Shown here in pieces: positions 22,000 to 31,300 of a stretch of DNA of 64,000 bases. Made by a program: the position numbers and the translations under genes. The stretch comes from Bosea sp. OAE506. Lineage in GTDB: Bacteria > Pseudomonadota > Alphaproteobacteria > Rhizobiales > Beijerinckiaceae. The notes beneath the pieces are model-generated. The model made no database searches. It was not told where the DNA came from and saw only the letters and a list, made by a program, of their open reading frames with translations. The stretch spans positions 1,613,001 to 1,677,000 of the forward strand of contig NZ_JBEPOB010000001.1 of the NCBI RefSeq assembly GCF_040546595.1, written 5' to 3'. The stretch's first letter is position 1. Each line of letters opens with the position of its first letter.

Positions 22000-22404
22000 T
22001 CAGGGCGTGACCAGGTCCACTTCGGGATAATAGGTGCGGTAGCGCCTCGCATCGCGTGTGAGCAGCCTGAGATCGGCCGCCGCCGCGTGGGCCCCGATGA
22101 AGAAATCGGGCAGTACGCTTCCGCGGAGCCCTCCAGCGGAACGGTAGCGCTTGAAGGCTTTTCCCGCCTCGAACAGCGCCCTTCGCGGAATCGCTTCATG
22201 CACGACGCGGAAGTCCGCCAGCATCTCGTCGAGTTTGCCGATCTCGCTGAACCGGATCGAGATCTCGGCATAGATCACATCGTTGACCAGCAGCGGGCCA
22301 CTGCTGATCGCGGCGGCGAGCTGGCCGGCTGACCATTCGCCCCAGACGGGATCGTTGGTCACCAGATCAAGGAAGATGTTGGCATCGACCAGCGTGGCCC
22401 TCAC
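22000..22404 (-). CDS. vapC: PIN-domain ribonuclease toxin (VapC-like)
   Basis: 134 residues with the PIN acidic quartet D7 (LVDANIFLD), E47 (VIYAEIS), D100 (LPDFFIGAHA) and D118 (TRDARRYRTYYP). These coordinate Mg for RNA cleavage. The YRTYYP tail is typical of VapC. Its start overlaps the upstream AbrB-type antitoxin stop by 4 bp (ATGA), the standard toxin-antitoxin coupling. Confidence 0.9.
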   Translation of the reverse strand: MRATLVDANIFLDLVTNDPVWGEWSAGQLAAAISSGPLLVNDVIYAEISIRFSEIGKLDEMLADFRVVHEAIPRRALFEAGKAFKRYRSAGGLRGSVLPDFFIGAHAAAADLRLLTRDARRYRTYYPEVDLVTP

Positions 22405-22631
22405 GCGTCACCGCGGGTCAGGGTCATGATCTCGTCGGTGCTCAAGCCGGGCCCAGCCGAGCCCCGCCATTTTTCGAAGGGGTTGGCGGATGAGCCCTCG
22501 ACCTTCAGCAGCACGACCCGCCCGTCAGGGTCCATGCGAAAGTCGACGGCGTTTCCCGGCTTGATCCCGAGCCGGTCGCGAACCGGTTTCGGTATCGTGA
22601 CCTGGCCCTTGCTGGTGACGGTCGTCGCCAT
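22401..22631 (-). CDS. vapB: AbrB/MazE-type antitoxin (VapB-like)
   Basis: 76 residues. The N-terminal swapped-hairpin DNA-binding domain spans about 1-45 (TTVTSKGQVTIPKPVRDRLGIKPG). The C-terminal tail (about 50-76) contains FEKWRGSAG and is the toxin-neutralising part by family analogy. The ATG at 22631 follows GGAGG. It overlaps vapC by 4 bp and probably autoregulates through the palindrome just upstream. Confidence 0.9.
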   Translation of the reverse strand: MATTVTSKGQVTIPKPVRDRLGIKPGNAVDFRMDPDGRVVLLKVEGSSANPFEKWRGSAGPGLSTDEIMTLTRGDA

Positions 22632-22641
22632 CGCGGCCTCC

Positions 22642-22669
22642 GTATTACCGACACTGCCGAAGGTAATAC
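22642..22669. promoter_or_regulatory. Palindromic operator of the vapBC pair
   Basis: Perfect 7-bp inverted repeat GTATTAC (22642-22648) / GTAATAC (22663-22669) separated by 14 bp, lying 10 bp before the vapB start and just upstream of the ribosome-binding site. Spacing of about two helical turns centre to centre suits two AbrB-type dimers. Confidence 0.7.
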
Positions 22670-22695
22670 CGCAATGGTCCCGCCGCAAGCGTGGC

Positions 22696-23889
22696 TCAGG
22701 CCGCCGGCCGCTCCGGGGTGAAGGCGTAGATCGCCGCCGAAGCCAGCAGGAGCCCCGCGAAGGCCCAGTGCAGATGGGCGAAGGTCGTGGCCGCGTCGAG
22801 GCCGGCGGCGCGCTGGCTGGCGATGAACCAGCCGGAACCGGACTGCGTCAGGGCCGCGCCCGCGATGAAGAGGAAATTGACGGCCGTCATGCCGCGCCCG
22901 AGCAGATGCGCCGGAAAGAACAGGCGCGCATGCGCCATCAGGATGGCATAGGTGAAGCCGACGGCGCCGATCAGCGCGAAAAGGGCGACGGCGAGAACCG
23001 AGGAGCCTGCCCCGAAGGCCGCCAGCAACGCGAAGCAGCCTGCCGTGCCGATCGTGCCCCAGAACACCAGCGGCTTGATCCGTCCGAGCGCCTTTTCGAG
23101 CCCGCCATAGATGAAGGCGCCGGCGACCATCGTCAGCGCCATCGCGGTTGCGGCGTTGCCGGCCGAGACGGCGTCGAAGCCGTGGACGCCGGCCATATAG
23201 GGGCCGACCCAGAGTCCCCGTGCGGTGGCGAGGATCGCATAAGCCGTCAGCGTGATCGGGGCGAGCAACCAGAGCGGCCGCAGCTTCAGGATGCTGGCGA
23301 GGCCGGCGAGCAGCCCCTCTGCCTTGCCCGAGGCGCTCTCGGCGCGCACGGGGTCGCGGATCAGCAGCGCGGCCAGCGCGGTCGCGATGAGAAAGCAGCC
23401 CGCCATGACGAGCATGGAAGGGCGCCAGCCGAAGCGGGCGGCGGCGATGGCGAGCGGTGCGGCGCCGACCAGATTGCCGAGCGATCCCAACCCGATGAAG
23501 ACCGAGGTCAGGAAGGCGAAGCGAGCGGGCTCGGCCGTCCGGGCGAAGAGGAAGAGGCTCGCCATGAAGATCGGCGCGCAGCCGATGCCGATCAGCGCCA
23601 TTGCCAGCGTGCCCGAGAGCGCGCCCGTCGCTTCCGCGAAGAGAAAGGCGCCGGCACTGCCCACCGCCATGGCGGCGGTGACGGTGCGGCGCGGGCCGAG
23701 CCGGTCGAGCGCCCAGCCGATCGGGAACTGCGCGATCGCGAAGGTGGTGAACCAGGCCGCGCCGAGCAGCCCGAATTCACGTGGGCCGATGGCGAGATCG
23801 CTCATTACCGGCCCGGCGATGACGCTCAGGAACGACCGGTAGAAGATCGACAGAAAATAGGCCGGCAGCAGCGCGAAGAAGACGATCAA
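22696..23889 (-). CDS. Major facilitator superfamily transporter
   Basis: 397 residues with about 12 hydrophobic helices. The loop 2-3 motif appears as GWALDRLGPRRTVTAAM. The substrate is unknown. The first start codon in frame is TTG at 23889, preceded at 10 bases by AAAGG. There is no ATG or GTG between it and the upstream thiolase stop, so TTG is taken as the start. It is transcribed 40 bp after the thiolase gene and may be co-transcribed. Confidence 0.82.
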   Translation of the reverse strand: MIVFFALLPAYFLSIFYRSFLSVIAGPVMSDLAIGPREFGLLGAAWFTTFAIAQFPIGWALDRLGPRRTVTAAMAVGSAGAFLFAEATGALSGTLAMALIGIGCAPIFMASLFLFARTAEPARFAFLTSVFIGLGSLGNLVGAAPLAIAAARFGWRPSMLVMAGCFLIATALAALLIRDPVRAESASGKAEGLLAGLASILKLRPLWLLAPITLTAYAILATARGLWVGPYMAGVHGFDAVSAGNAATAMALTMVAGAFIYGGLEKALGRIKPLVFWGTIGTAGCFALLAAFGAGSSVLAVALFALIGAVGFTYAILMAHARLFFPAHLLGRGMTAVNFLFIAGAALTQSGSGWFIASQRAAGLDAATTFAHLHWAFAGLLLASAAIYAFTPERPAA

Positions 23890-23929
23890 CGGCGGATCAG
23901 CCTTTGGGCCGAAGCGGGCTGGAAGCGGA

Positions 23930-25099
23930 TCACTTGATCCGCTCGAGCACCGAGACGTAGTTCGCCACCGCCGAACCGCCCATGTTGAAGATGCCGCCGA
24001 GTCGGGCGTCCTTCAGCTGCATGCCCTCCGGGGCCTCACCGACGAGCTGCATCGCGCTGAGCACATGCATCGAGACGCCGGTGGCGCCGATCGGGTGGCC
24101 CTTGGCCTTGAGGCCGCCGGAGACGTTGACCGGCAGCTTGCCGTCCTTTTGCGTCCAGCCTTCCTTGATGGCGCGGGCGCCGTCGCCTTCGCGGGTCAGG
24201 CCCATGGCCTCGTATTCCAGCAGCTCGGCGATGGTGAAGCAGTCATGCGTCTCGACGAAGGAGAGGTCGTCGAGCGTCACGCCGGCTGCGCTGAGCGCCT
24301 GCTGCCAGGCGCGCGTCGCGCCCTCGAAGCGCAGGATGTCGCGCTTGGAGACGGGAAGGAAATCCTGGACATGGGCCGTGCCACGGAAGCCGACGGCGCG
24401 GCGCATGGTCAGCGCCGTCTCCTCGTCGGCCAGCACGATCGCGGCGGCACCGTCGGAGACCAGCGAGCAGTCGGTGCGCTTCAGCGGGCCGGCGACATAG
24501 GGGTTCTTCTCGCTCTCCTCGCGGCAGAAGGCGAAGCCGAGGTCCTTGCGCATCTGGGCATAGGGATTGTCGACGCCGTTCTTGTGGTTCTTCGCGGCGA
24601 TCATCGCCAGCGCGTCGGACTGGTCGCCATGGCGCTGGAAATAGGCGGCCGCAATGCCGCCGAACACGCCGGCGAAGCCGCCCTGCGTGGCGCCTTCCTC
24701 GGGAAGATAGGAGGCCTTGAGAAGGTTCTTGCCGATCTCGGGGCCGGGCGTCGTGGTCATCTGTTCGACGCCGACGACGAGCACGATCTTGGCTGCGCCG
24801 GCCTTGATCGCGCGCACGCCCTGCTGCACGGCGGCAGAGCCGGTGGCGCAGGCGTTCTCGACGCGGGTCGCGGGCTTGAAGCGCAGCGCCGGATCGGCCT
24901 GGAGCACGAGCGAGGCGGTGAAGTCCTGTGCCGAGAAGCCGGCATTGAAATGGCCGAGAACGATCTCGTCGACTTGGTCGGCGGTGATGCCGGCATCGAC
25001 CAGCGCGTCGGTCGTCACCCGAACGATCAGGCTCTCGATCGTCTCTGCATCCTGCTTGCCGAACGGCGTATGGGCCCAACCGACGATCGCAGCGCTCAT
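23930..25099 (-). CDS. Thiolase-family acyl-CoA acetyltransferase, SCPx-like
   Basis: 389 residues. The nucleophile is C84 (ENACATGSA) and the catalytic His is H335 (KAKGHPIGATG); the ETHDCFT segment is also conserved. The C-terminal cysteine box of biosynthetic or degradative thiolases (CGGGG) is replaced by FNMGGSAVAN. That places it near the SCP2/SCPx-type or thiolase-like group. The acyl substrate is unknown. The ATG at 25099 follows GGAGAG and gives MSAAIVGWAHTPFG; an ATG 21 bases earlier is less well placed. Confidence 0.85.
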   Translation of the reverse strand: MSAAIVGWAHTPFGKQDAETIESLIVRVTTDALVDAGITADQVDEIVLGHFNAGFSAQDFTASLVLQADPALRFKPATRVENACATGSAAVQQGVRAIKAGAAKIVLVVGVEQMTTTPGPEIGKNLLKASYLPEEGATQGGFAGVFGGIAAAYFQRHGDQSDALAMIAAKNHKNGVDNPYAQMRKDLGFAFCREESEKNPYVAGPLKRTDCSLVSDGAAAIVLADEETALTMRRAVGFRGTAHVQDFLPVSKRDILRFEGATRAWQQALSAAGVTLDDLSFVETHDCFTIAELLEYEAMGLTREGDGARAIKEGWTQKDGKLPVNVSGGLKAKGHPIGATGVSMHVLSAMQLVGEAPEGMQLKDARLGGIFNMGGSAVANYVSVLERIK

Positions 25100-25239
25100 G
25101 ACATCTCTCCCTGTCGACATTTTCAGGCGTTGACCGACTTTGACGTCTCATGTGCGCTCGCCGCCCGCGCCTCGCAAGCGGGCAGGAGCGCATTTCCGGC
25201 GTGCGTGGAAAGAGGGACCACGATGCGGAACGCGGCTGT

Positions 25240-26142
25240 TTAAAGGGCGATGGACAGGAGCAGACCGACTCCGCCGACGATCATCGCCATGCCCGTCATT
25301 TCCCGCCGGCTGGTGCCCTCGGCGAAGATCCGCCGCGAGGCGATCTGCGCCAGCGGCACCTCGATCAGGGCGAGCGTGCGGACATTGGCGGCGCTCGTCA
25401 GCGAGAAGCCGATGAACCAGCATTGCGACGCCGCTGCGCCCAGAAAGCCGGCCGAGAGGGATTTGCGCCAGTTGCGCAGGCTGGAGATCAGGGCCGGGCG
25501 GTTCGCGGCGAGCATGTAGAGCGTCAGCACCAGCGTCTGGAGGAACAGGCCGAGCGCCAGGATCGTGGTCGCTCGGATGAAGAAGCCGCCCTCCGGCAGG
25601 GCCTGGATGGCCCCGCGATAGCCGATCGCCGAGAGCGCGAAGAAGGCACCGGCGCCGACGCCGAGCAGGGCGGGGCGCAGCCCGGCACGGGTGAGCTTCT
25701 CGCCCGGCTTCCAGGACACCACGACGACGCCGGCGGTGGCGATCAGGACCGCCAGGAACTTCAGCGGCGTCAGCGTATCGCCGAGCAGCAGCGCACCGAA
25801 GATCGCAACCTGGACCGGCTCGGTCTTGGTGTAGGCGGTCGTCACGGCGAAGGAGCGCTCGCGCATCGCCGCCAGCATCAGGGCCGTGGCGGCGATCTGG
25901 GTGAGGGCGCCGGCGATGGTGTAGGCGAGGGAGCCGGCTCCGATCTCGGGCGGCAGCCGCCCCGCCACAGTGCAGACGATGGCGAGGAAGAGCAGCGCGA
26001 AGGGCAGGCCGAACAGGAAGCGGACCTGCGTTGCGCCGACGACGCCGATGATCTCGGTCAGGGAGCGCTGGGTGAGGTTGCGGGCGGTCTGCAGCAGCGA
26101 TGCGGCGATGGTCGCCGGAATCCAGAGAAGGGCGAGGCTCAC
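25240..26142 (-). CDS. EamA/DMT-family transporter
   Basis: 300 residues, ten predicted helices in two five-helix EamA repeats. ERSFAVTTAYTKTEPVQVA near residue 95 and the second-half equivalent TSAANVRTLALIEVPLAQI near residue 250 mark the two halves. The substrate is unknown; relatives export metabolites. It stands alone between thiolase (140 bp upstream on the map) and the divergent carboxypeptidase gene. Confidence 0.82.
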   Translation of the reverse strand: MSLALLWIPATIAASLLQTARNLTQRSLTEIIGVVGATQVRFLFGLPFALLFLAIVCTVAGRLPPEIGAGSLAYTIAGALTQIAATALMLAAMRERSFAVTTAYTKTEPVQVAIFGALLLGDTLTPLKFLAVLIATAGVVVVSWKPGEKLTRAGLRPALLGVGAGAFFALSAIGYRGAIQALPEGGFFIRATTILALGLFLQTLVLTLYMLAANRPALISSLRNWRKSLSAGFLGAAASQCWFIGFSLTSAANVRTLALIEVPLAQIASRRIFAEGTSRREMTGMAMIVGGVGLLLSIAL

Positions 26143-26333
26143 GCGGCAGATCCGGAGGCGAGGAGAGGCTGAGCTTTAGTGAACCCTCTGCGGCGGCTAG
26201 GCAAATCGCTCCGCTGGGGGTAGGTATGCGTGCCAGGGCGGGACTTCGTGCCGGCCGTCTCGAAAATGCCGCACGCGTCGCGTTGAACCCTCTTGCCTTC
26301 AACCCTCGTCAAGCCAGGTTCAAGACCCGCCCG

Positions 26334-27917
26334 ATGATCGTCTCCCGCCTCACCGCCGCCCTCGTCTTCGGATCCGTGCTGGTCGGCCCGGCCCATGCCG
26401 GAACCAGCCTCGTGATCGATGCCGCCAGCGGTGCGGTGCTCTCGGCGGAAAATGCGGGCCAGCCCTGGCATCCGGCTTCGACCACCAAGATGATGACGGC
26501 CTATCTCGCGCTCAAGGCGGTGCGCGACGGGCGCCTCGGGCTGGAGACCGCGATCCCGGCCTCGAAGCTGGCCGCGAGCCAGCCGCGGGTGAAGGTCTAC
26601 ATCAAGGCCGGCCAGGAGGTGACCCTCGACAACGCATTGCGGATCATGATGGTGAAGTCGGCCAACGACATCGCCTATGTGATCGCCGAAGGCGTCGGTG
26701 GCGATGTCGAGCGCTTCGTGGCGATGATGAACGCGGAAGCCGCGCGGCTGGGCATGCGCGACAGCCATTTCGTCAATCCCAATGGCTGGCACCATCCCGA
26801 CCAGCAGACCAGCGCGCGCGATCTCGCGATCCTCGCCATGGCGCTGATGCGCGAGTTCCCGGACTATTCCGACTACTGGAACACGCCGTCGGTCCAGCTC
26901 GGCAAGCAGGTGCTGAACAACACCAACGGGCTCGTCGGCCGCTATCCCGGCGTCGGCGGCATGAAGACCGGCTATGTCTGCGCCTCGGGCTTCAACGTCG
27001 TCGCCACCGCGACCCGTGGCGGGCGCACGCTGATCGCGGTCGTGCTCGGCGCGCTGTCCGGCACCGAGCGCACGATCAAGGCGGCGCAGCTGCTCGATGA
27101 CGGTTTCTCGAAATGGGGCGGGGGTGGATACACCGTCGCGTCGCTGCCGTCGCAAGGCGGGCGCGCCAGCAGCATCTGCGGCGATGTCCAGCGCAGGGGC
27201 GGCGGCGTCGCGCTTGCCGACGATGCCGACAGCGCTGGACCGATCGCGGCGCAAGCCACGGGCATCGGCGGCAATGCCGATGATGGCGGGCGCTTCGCCA
27301 CCGCCTCGACGCTAGTCTTCGGCAGCCCGTCTTCGGTCCTGACGCGCCTGCCCTCCGGCAAGATTTCGCTCGGCCCGCGGACAGAGACGATGCCGGTGCC
27401 GGTCGCCTTCGGCCGTAGCCCCGGCTCGGCCTCCGCCCCGCTCGCGGCCAATGTCACGGGCGGCGGCGACAGCCGCGTCGCGCGCGGCGCGGCGCCTGTG
27501 GTTGCGCCCTCGGCGCCGGTTTCGGCCGGCCTGTTCGGCGCCCAGGGCAGCGGGATCTTCGCCGATCGCGGCCGCACGCCGTCGAGCAATGGCGCAATCC
27601 CCGGTTCCACCACGGCTTTCGCGCCGAGCGATCCGGAGACGGCGCAGCCCTCGCAGGCCGGTGGACCGCTGCGTCTGCAGGGTGCGATCCAGTCCGGCGC
27701 CGCGGCTCCGGCGAGCCTGCGTGCCGGTGCGGCCTCCGGCATCAAGCCGCTGCCGCGCCCGCCGGCAAAACCGCTGCTGGTGAAGCCCACCGGCAAGGCC
27801 GCGCCCGCGACCGCCTCGGCCAAGCCCGCTGCGGGCAAGCCTGCCCAGGCCGCCGCCAAGCCGCAGCCGGCCAAGCCTCCGGTCAAGCCCAAGGCCAAGC
27901 CGAACGACGACGCCTGA
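26334..27917 (+). CDS. D-alanyl-D-alanine carboxypeptidase (peptidase S11, PBP5-like)
   Basis: Trims peptidoglycan pentapeptides in the periplasm. 527 residues from ATG 26334, which places a signal peptide first (MIVSRLTAALVFGSVLVGPAHA). Active-site motifs are S49-x-x-K52 (PASTTKMM), SAN in VKSANDIAYV, and KTG in GGMKTGYVCASG. After the catalytic domain (to about 270) comes a long, low-complexity Pro/Ala/Lys-rich tail ending PPVKPKAKPNDDA, likely disordered or wall-associated. An ATG at 26226 would bury the signal peptide and is not preferred. Confidence 0.9.
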   Translation: MIVSRLTAALVFGSVLVGPAHAGTSLVIDAASGAVLSAENAGQPWHPASTTKMMTAYLALKAVRDGRLGLETAIPASKLAASQPRVKVYIKAGQEVTLDNALRIMMVKSANDIAYVIAEGVGGDVERFVAMMNAEAARLGMRDSHFVNPNGWHHPDQQTSARDLAILAMALMREFPDYSDYWNTPSVQLGKQVLNNTNGLVGRYPGVGGMKTGYVCASGFNVVATATRGGRTLIAVVLGALSGTERTIKAAQLLDDGFSKWGGGGYTVASLPSQGGRASSICGDVQRRGGGVALADDADSAGPIAAQATGIGGNADDGGRFATASTLVFGSPSSVLTRLPSGKISLGPRTETMPVPVAFGRSPGSASAPLAANVTGGGDSRVARGAAPVVAPSAPVSAGLFGAQGSGIFADRGRTPSSNGAIPGSTTAFAPSDPETAQPSQAGGPLRLQGAIQSGAAAPASLRAGAASGIKPLPRPPAKPLLVKPTGKAAPATASAKPAAGKPAQAAAKPQPAKPPVKPKAKPNDDA

Positions 27918-27927
27918 GCATGACGTC

Positions 27928-28830
27928 TTGAGCGCCGAGACGGCCGAAACCGCCCGGCGGCAGGGCATGGCGATGGCGCTGACCGCCGCCGCCGCCTATG
28001 GCACGAACATCGTCAGTGCGCAGATCGCCGGCCAGGCCGGGCTGAGCGGGCCCCTTCTCGTTTTCTACCGCGTCTTCATCATGCTGGCGCTCGTGGGGCT
28101 GGCGCTGCTGATCTGGCGCTCTTCGCTCGCCGTCCCGCGCTCCGAGCGGCGCGCGCTCCTGCTCTTCGGGGTGATGAGCGCGCTGGTCGGGTCGGCCTAT
28201 CTGTCCTCGGTCGCCTTCCTGCCGGTCACGGTCGCAGCGGTGGTCTTCTTCACCTATCCGGTGCTGATCGTGCTGGCCGAGCCCTTCGTCACGCGGATCC
28301 CCTTCCGGCTCGAACGGTTGCTCGCGGCCTGTGCGGCCTTCATCGGCGTCGCGCTGGTGGTGGGACCGGATTTCCATGGGCTCGATCCGCGCGGCCTCAT
28401 CCTGGCACTGCTGGCGAGCCTGGGTGCCGCAACGCAGTTCTTCGCCGGCGCCGCGCTGCCGCAGACGCCGCTCGCGGCCCGGCTGTTCTGGTCGCATCTG
28501 CTCATCCTGCCCGTGACCGCGCTGATCCTGGCCGTGACCGGCGGGTTCCAGTCGCCGGCCGCCTTTGCGCTGGCGCCGCTCGCCGCGGCGGTGACGATCG
28601 GCGGTTACCTGATCGGCTTCCTCATGCAGGTAGCCGCGATGACGCGGATCTCGCCGGGGGCGGCCGGGCTCGCCTTCTGCGCCGAGCCGGTCTGCGCCGT
28701 GCTGATCGCCGCGGTCGTGCTCGGCGAACGGCTGGGGCCGCTGCAATATCTCGGCTGCGCCCTTGTCGTGGCGACACTGGTCATTAATGTAACATTAGAA
28801 CATGTCCGGCGCCCGGTGGCTCCGGCCTGA
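27928..28830 (+). CDS. EamA/DMT-family transporter
   Basis: 300 residues, ten helices in two EamA repeats (SVAFLPVTVAAVVFFTYPVLI in the first half, SPGAAGLAFCAEPVCAVLIAA in the second). The best start is TTG at 27928, 10 bp after the carboxypeptidase stop; an in-frame ATG at 27967 would remove 13 residues. It is read with the carboxypeptidase and CobW genes (27 bp apart). Confidence 0.82.
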   Translation: MSAETAETARRQGMAMALTAAAAYGTNIVSAQIAGQAGLSGPLLVFYRVFIMLALVGLALLIWRSSLAVPRSERRALLLFGVMSALVGSAYLSSVAFLPVTVAAVVFFTYPVLIVLAEPFVTRIPFRLERLLAACAAFIGVALVVGPDFHGLDPRGLILALLASLGAATQFFAGAALPQTPLAARLFWSHLLILPVTALILAVTGGFQSPAAFALAPLAAAVTIGGYLIGFLMQVAAMTRISPGAAGLAFCAEPVCAVLIAAVVLGERLGPLQYLGCALVVATLVINVTLEHVRRPVAPA

Positions 28831-28857
28831 AACCCGCCCGAGGCGAGTGCCGTCGTC

Positions 28858-30012
28858 ATGTCTTCTCCGCAAGTCCGTCCCGAGCCGCTGCCGCTGACCC
28901 TGCTGACCGGGTTCCTGGGCGCCGGCAAGACGACGCTCCTCAACCGCCTGCTGAAGGACCCCGCGCTCGCACAGACGGTCGTCGTCGTGAACGAGTTCGG
29001 CGAGGTCGGTCTCGACCATCTGCTGATCCAGGGCGTCGAGGACGGCATGATCCTGCTCGATTCCGGCTGCCTGTGCTGCACGATTCGCGACGACCTGATC
29101 GTCACCATGGAGGATCTGCTGCGCCGTCGCGACAATGGCCGCATCGGGCCGTTCACGCGCGTCGTCATCGAGACCACGGGACTGGCCGACCCCGCGCCGA
29201 TCCTCAACGTGCTGATCAACCACCCCTATCTCGCGATGCGCTTCCGGCTCGACGGGGTGGTGACGCTGGTCGACGCGGTCAATGGCATGGCGACGCTGGA
29301 CGCCCATGAAGAGGCGCGCAAGCAGGTCGTCGCGGCGGACCGCCTGGTGCTGACCAAGGCGGATCTGGTGGATCGCCCGGCCGATCTCGCGCCGCTGCGC
29401 CAGCGCCTGGCGCTCCTCAACCCCGGCGTCGCCGTTCTCGGTCCGCAGGCCGCGGCCAGTTCGCTGTTCGCGGCCGGTCTCTACGATCTGGCACAGCGCC
29501 CGGCCGAGATCGGCCAGTGGCTGGCCCGCGAAACCCTGCCGGGCGAGCGCCCGAAGCATGATCATGACCATGGCGGCCACCATCATGGGCATCATCACGG
29601 CCATGGGCACGACCATGATCATCACGGGCACGACCATCACGATCACGACCACCATCACCACGACGTCAACCGCCACGATGCGAGCATCCGCGCCTTTGCG
29701 CTGACCGCGGAGAGCCCGATCCAGCAGGCGACGGTCGATCTGTTCTGGACGCTGCTGCGCTCCGTCCATGGGCCGAAGCTCCTGCGCATCAAGGGTCTGG
29801 TGAAGGTTGCCGAGCATCCCGACCAGCCGCTGCTGCTGCATGCCGTGCAGCAGATCCTGCATCCGCCGGTGATGCTCGAGGCGTGGCCGGACGCAGACCG
29901 CCGCTCGCGGCTCGTGCTGATCGTCAAGGATATCGAGGAGAGCGTGGTGCAGCAGCTCTGGGCCGCCTTCCTCGGCCAGGCCGCGCAAGCCGGGACCGCA
30001 GCCAGCGCCTGA
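28858..30012 (+). CDS. CobW/COG0523-family GTPase metallochaperone with His-rich linker
   Basis: 384 residues. G1 GFLGAGKT is at 18-25, the metal-binding CxCC at 71-74 (SGCLCCTIRDD) and NKxD-like TKAD near 162. The CobW C-terminal domain spans about 285-380. Between the GTPase and C-terminal domains, residues 234-273 contain 23 histidines in 40 positions. COG0523 proteins deliver metals, often zinc or cobalt; such His-rich loops bind several zinc or nickel ions. The actual client is not shown by the neighbours. Confidence 0.9.
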   Translation: MSSPQVRPEPLPLTLLTGFLGAGKTTLLNRLLKDPALAQTVVVVNEFGEVGLDHLLIQGVEDGMILLDSGCLCCTIRDDLIVTMEDLLRRRDNGRIGPFTRVVIETTGLADPAPILNVLINHPYLAMRFRLDGVVTLVDAVNGMATLDAHEEARKQVVAADRLVLTKADLVDRPADLAPLRQRLALLNPGVAVLGPQAAASSLFAAGLYDLAQRPAEIGQWLARETLPGERPKHDHDHGGHHHGHHHGHGHDHDHHGHDHHDHDHHHHDVNRHDASIRAFALTAESPIQQATVDLFWTLLRSVHGPKLLRIKGLVKVAEHPDQPLLLHAVQQILHPPVMLEAWPDADRRSRLVLIVKDIEESVVQQLWAAFLGQAAQAGTAASA

Positions 30013-30133
30013 CCCGCGGGCTGCGGCCCCGATCTTGAAGCGAGCCTCCCGATCGGTCGCGGCCGGGGCTCAATCTTGCCGATTCGGCACAGCCCCGCCC
30101 CAGATCGATCCAGCGCGGTGGAGGCAGGGTCGC

Positions 30134-31300
30134 ATGGATCGGGTCATGGCGTTGAGGGGTGCGCCCGCGATGGGCGTGGAGGGCAAGGCAGCGTCGGTGG
30201 CGCCGCACCAGCCGGAGCAGCCGGTCGTTCTTGAAGCGAGGCCGCTTTCCGCCTGCGGCGACATCGCCGAGGCTTGGGTCCATCTGGCTGGGCGCGCGCT
30301 CGAACCCAATCCGTTCTTCGAACCGGGCTTCCTGCTCGCGGCCGCACAGCATCTCGTCGCGTTTCGCGAGGTCACGGTGCTTCTGGCCTGGCAGGGAGCC
30401 GCGGAGGGGTCGCAGCGGCGTCTGCTCGGCTTCGTCCCGGTCTTTCCCCGGCACGGCTTCTTCCTGCCGGATGCGCTGATCGGCCTCTCGGATCGTCGCA
30501 TCGCCTCGGGTGCACCCCTGCTCGACCGGCAACGGGCCGCGGCGGTGGTCGACACGCTTCTCTCCCCGCGCCGGCAGCGGCTGATCGACGGGCAGGGCCT
30601 CGTTCTGCGGGCGATCGACCGGGACGGGCCGCTGGCCGCGAGCCTGCGGGAACTGGCCGAGGGTGGCCTGCGTGCGGGTTTCGCGGTCACGGTCTCGCCA
30701 TCGCCCGGCCGGATGCCACGACCCGGCATCGCAGCGGCAGAGGTGCCGGAGGGCCTGACCGGGGTGAAGCTGGTCGAGCCGCGCTCGCAGGCCGCCCTGC
30801 GCGATGCGGTCGAATTCATCCTGGCGATGGAGGCCTCGGGCCTGCGCGGCCGGGCCGGCGCCGCGACGCTGCACGACACGCGCGAGGTCGGCTTCCTGCG
30901 CGCCATGACGCGCCATCTCGCCCGCAGCCGGCAGTGCCGCGTCGGCCTGCTGATGCGGGAGGACGATCCGCTCGCCGGTGCGATCCTGATCGGACGCGGC
31001 CCGCTCAACTGGCTTTATCTCGGCGTGCAGGACGAGGCCGAGGCGGAGCGGCAACCGCTGCGGGCGCTGATCGCGGCGATGCGGCGGGGGATGCCGGCAC
31101 GGCGGATCATCCTGCCGACGGACTTTGCCCTCGACGGCGATGGTGGGGTGACGACGGCCGACCTGCATCTGGCGAGCGGCACCGTGGCGACGCCGCGCGA
31201 CCTCGCCGGCCGTGCGCGGGATGCGATCAGGCGGTCCCTGTCACGCCTGCCGCGCGTCGGCGGGCGTGGACTCAAGCCTCCGCGCGCAGGAGCCGCCTGA
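30134..31300 (+). CDS. GNAT-fold (CelD/BcsL-like) protein of unknown function
   Basis: 388 residues. No exact family is recognised with certainty. The pattern (EPNPFFEPGFLLAAAQHL near 55, an internal pair of GNAT-like units, and LLMREDDPLAGAILIG near 280-295) resembles CelD/BioF2-like GNAT acetyltransferases. The ATG at 30134 follows GAGGCAGGG and is chosen over an in-frame start 99 bases upstream. Its 3' end overlaps the convergent acyl-CoA synthetase gene by 29 bp. Confidence 0.65.
   Translation: MDRVMALRGAPAMGVEGKAASVAPHQPEQPVVLEARPLSACGDIAEAWVHLAGRALEPNPFFEPGFLLAAAQHLVAFREVTVLLAWQGAAEGSQRRLLGFVPVFPRHGFFLPDALIGLSDRRIASGAPLLDRQRAAAVVDTLLSPRRQRLIDGQGLVLRAIDRDGPLAASLRELAEGGLRAGFAVTVSPSPGRMPRPGIAAAEVPEGLTGVKLVEPRSQAALRDAVEFILAMEASGLRGRAGAATLHDTREVGFLRAMTRHLARSRQCRVGLLMREDDPLAGAILIGRGPLNWLYLGVQDEAEAERQPLRALIAAMRRGMPARRIILPTDFALDGDGGVTTADLHLASGTVATPRDLAGRARDAIRRSLSRLPRVGGRGLKPPRAGAA

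Noticed and set aside
26226..26333. Upstream ATG of the D,D-carboxypeptidase gene
   Set aside because: It would place 36 residues before a clean signal peptide.
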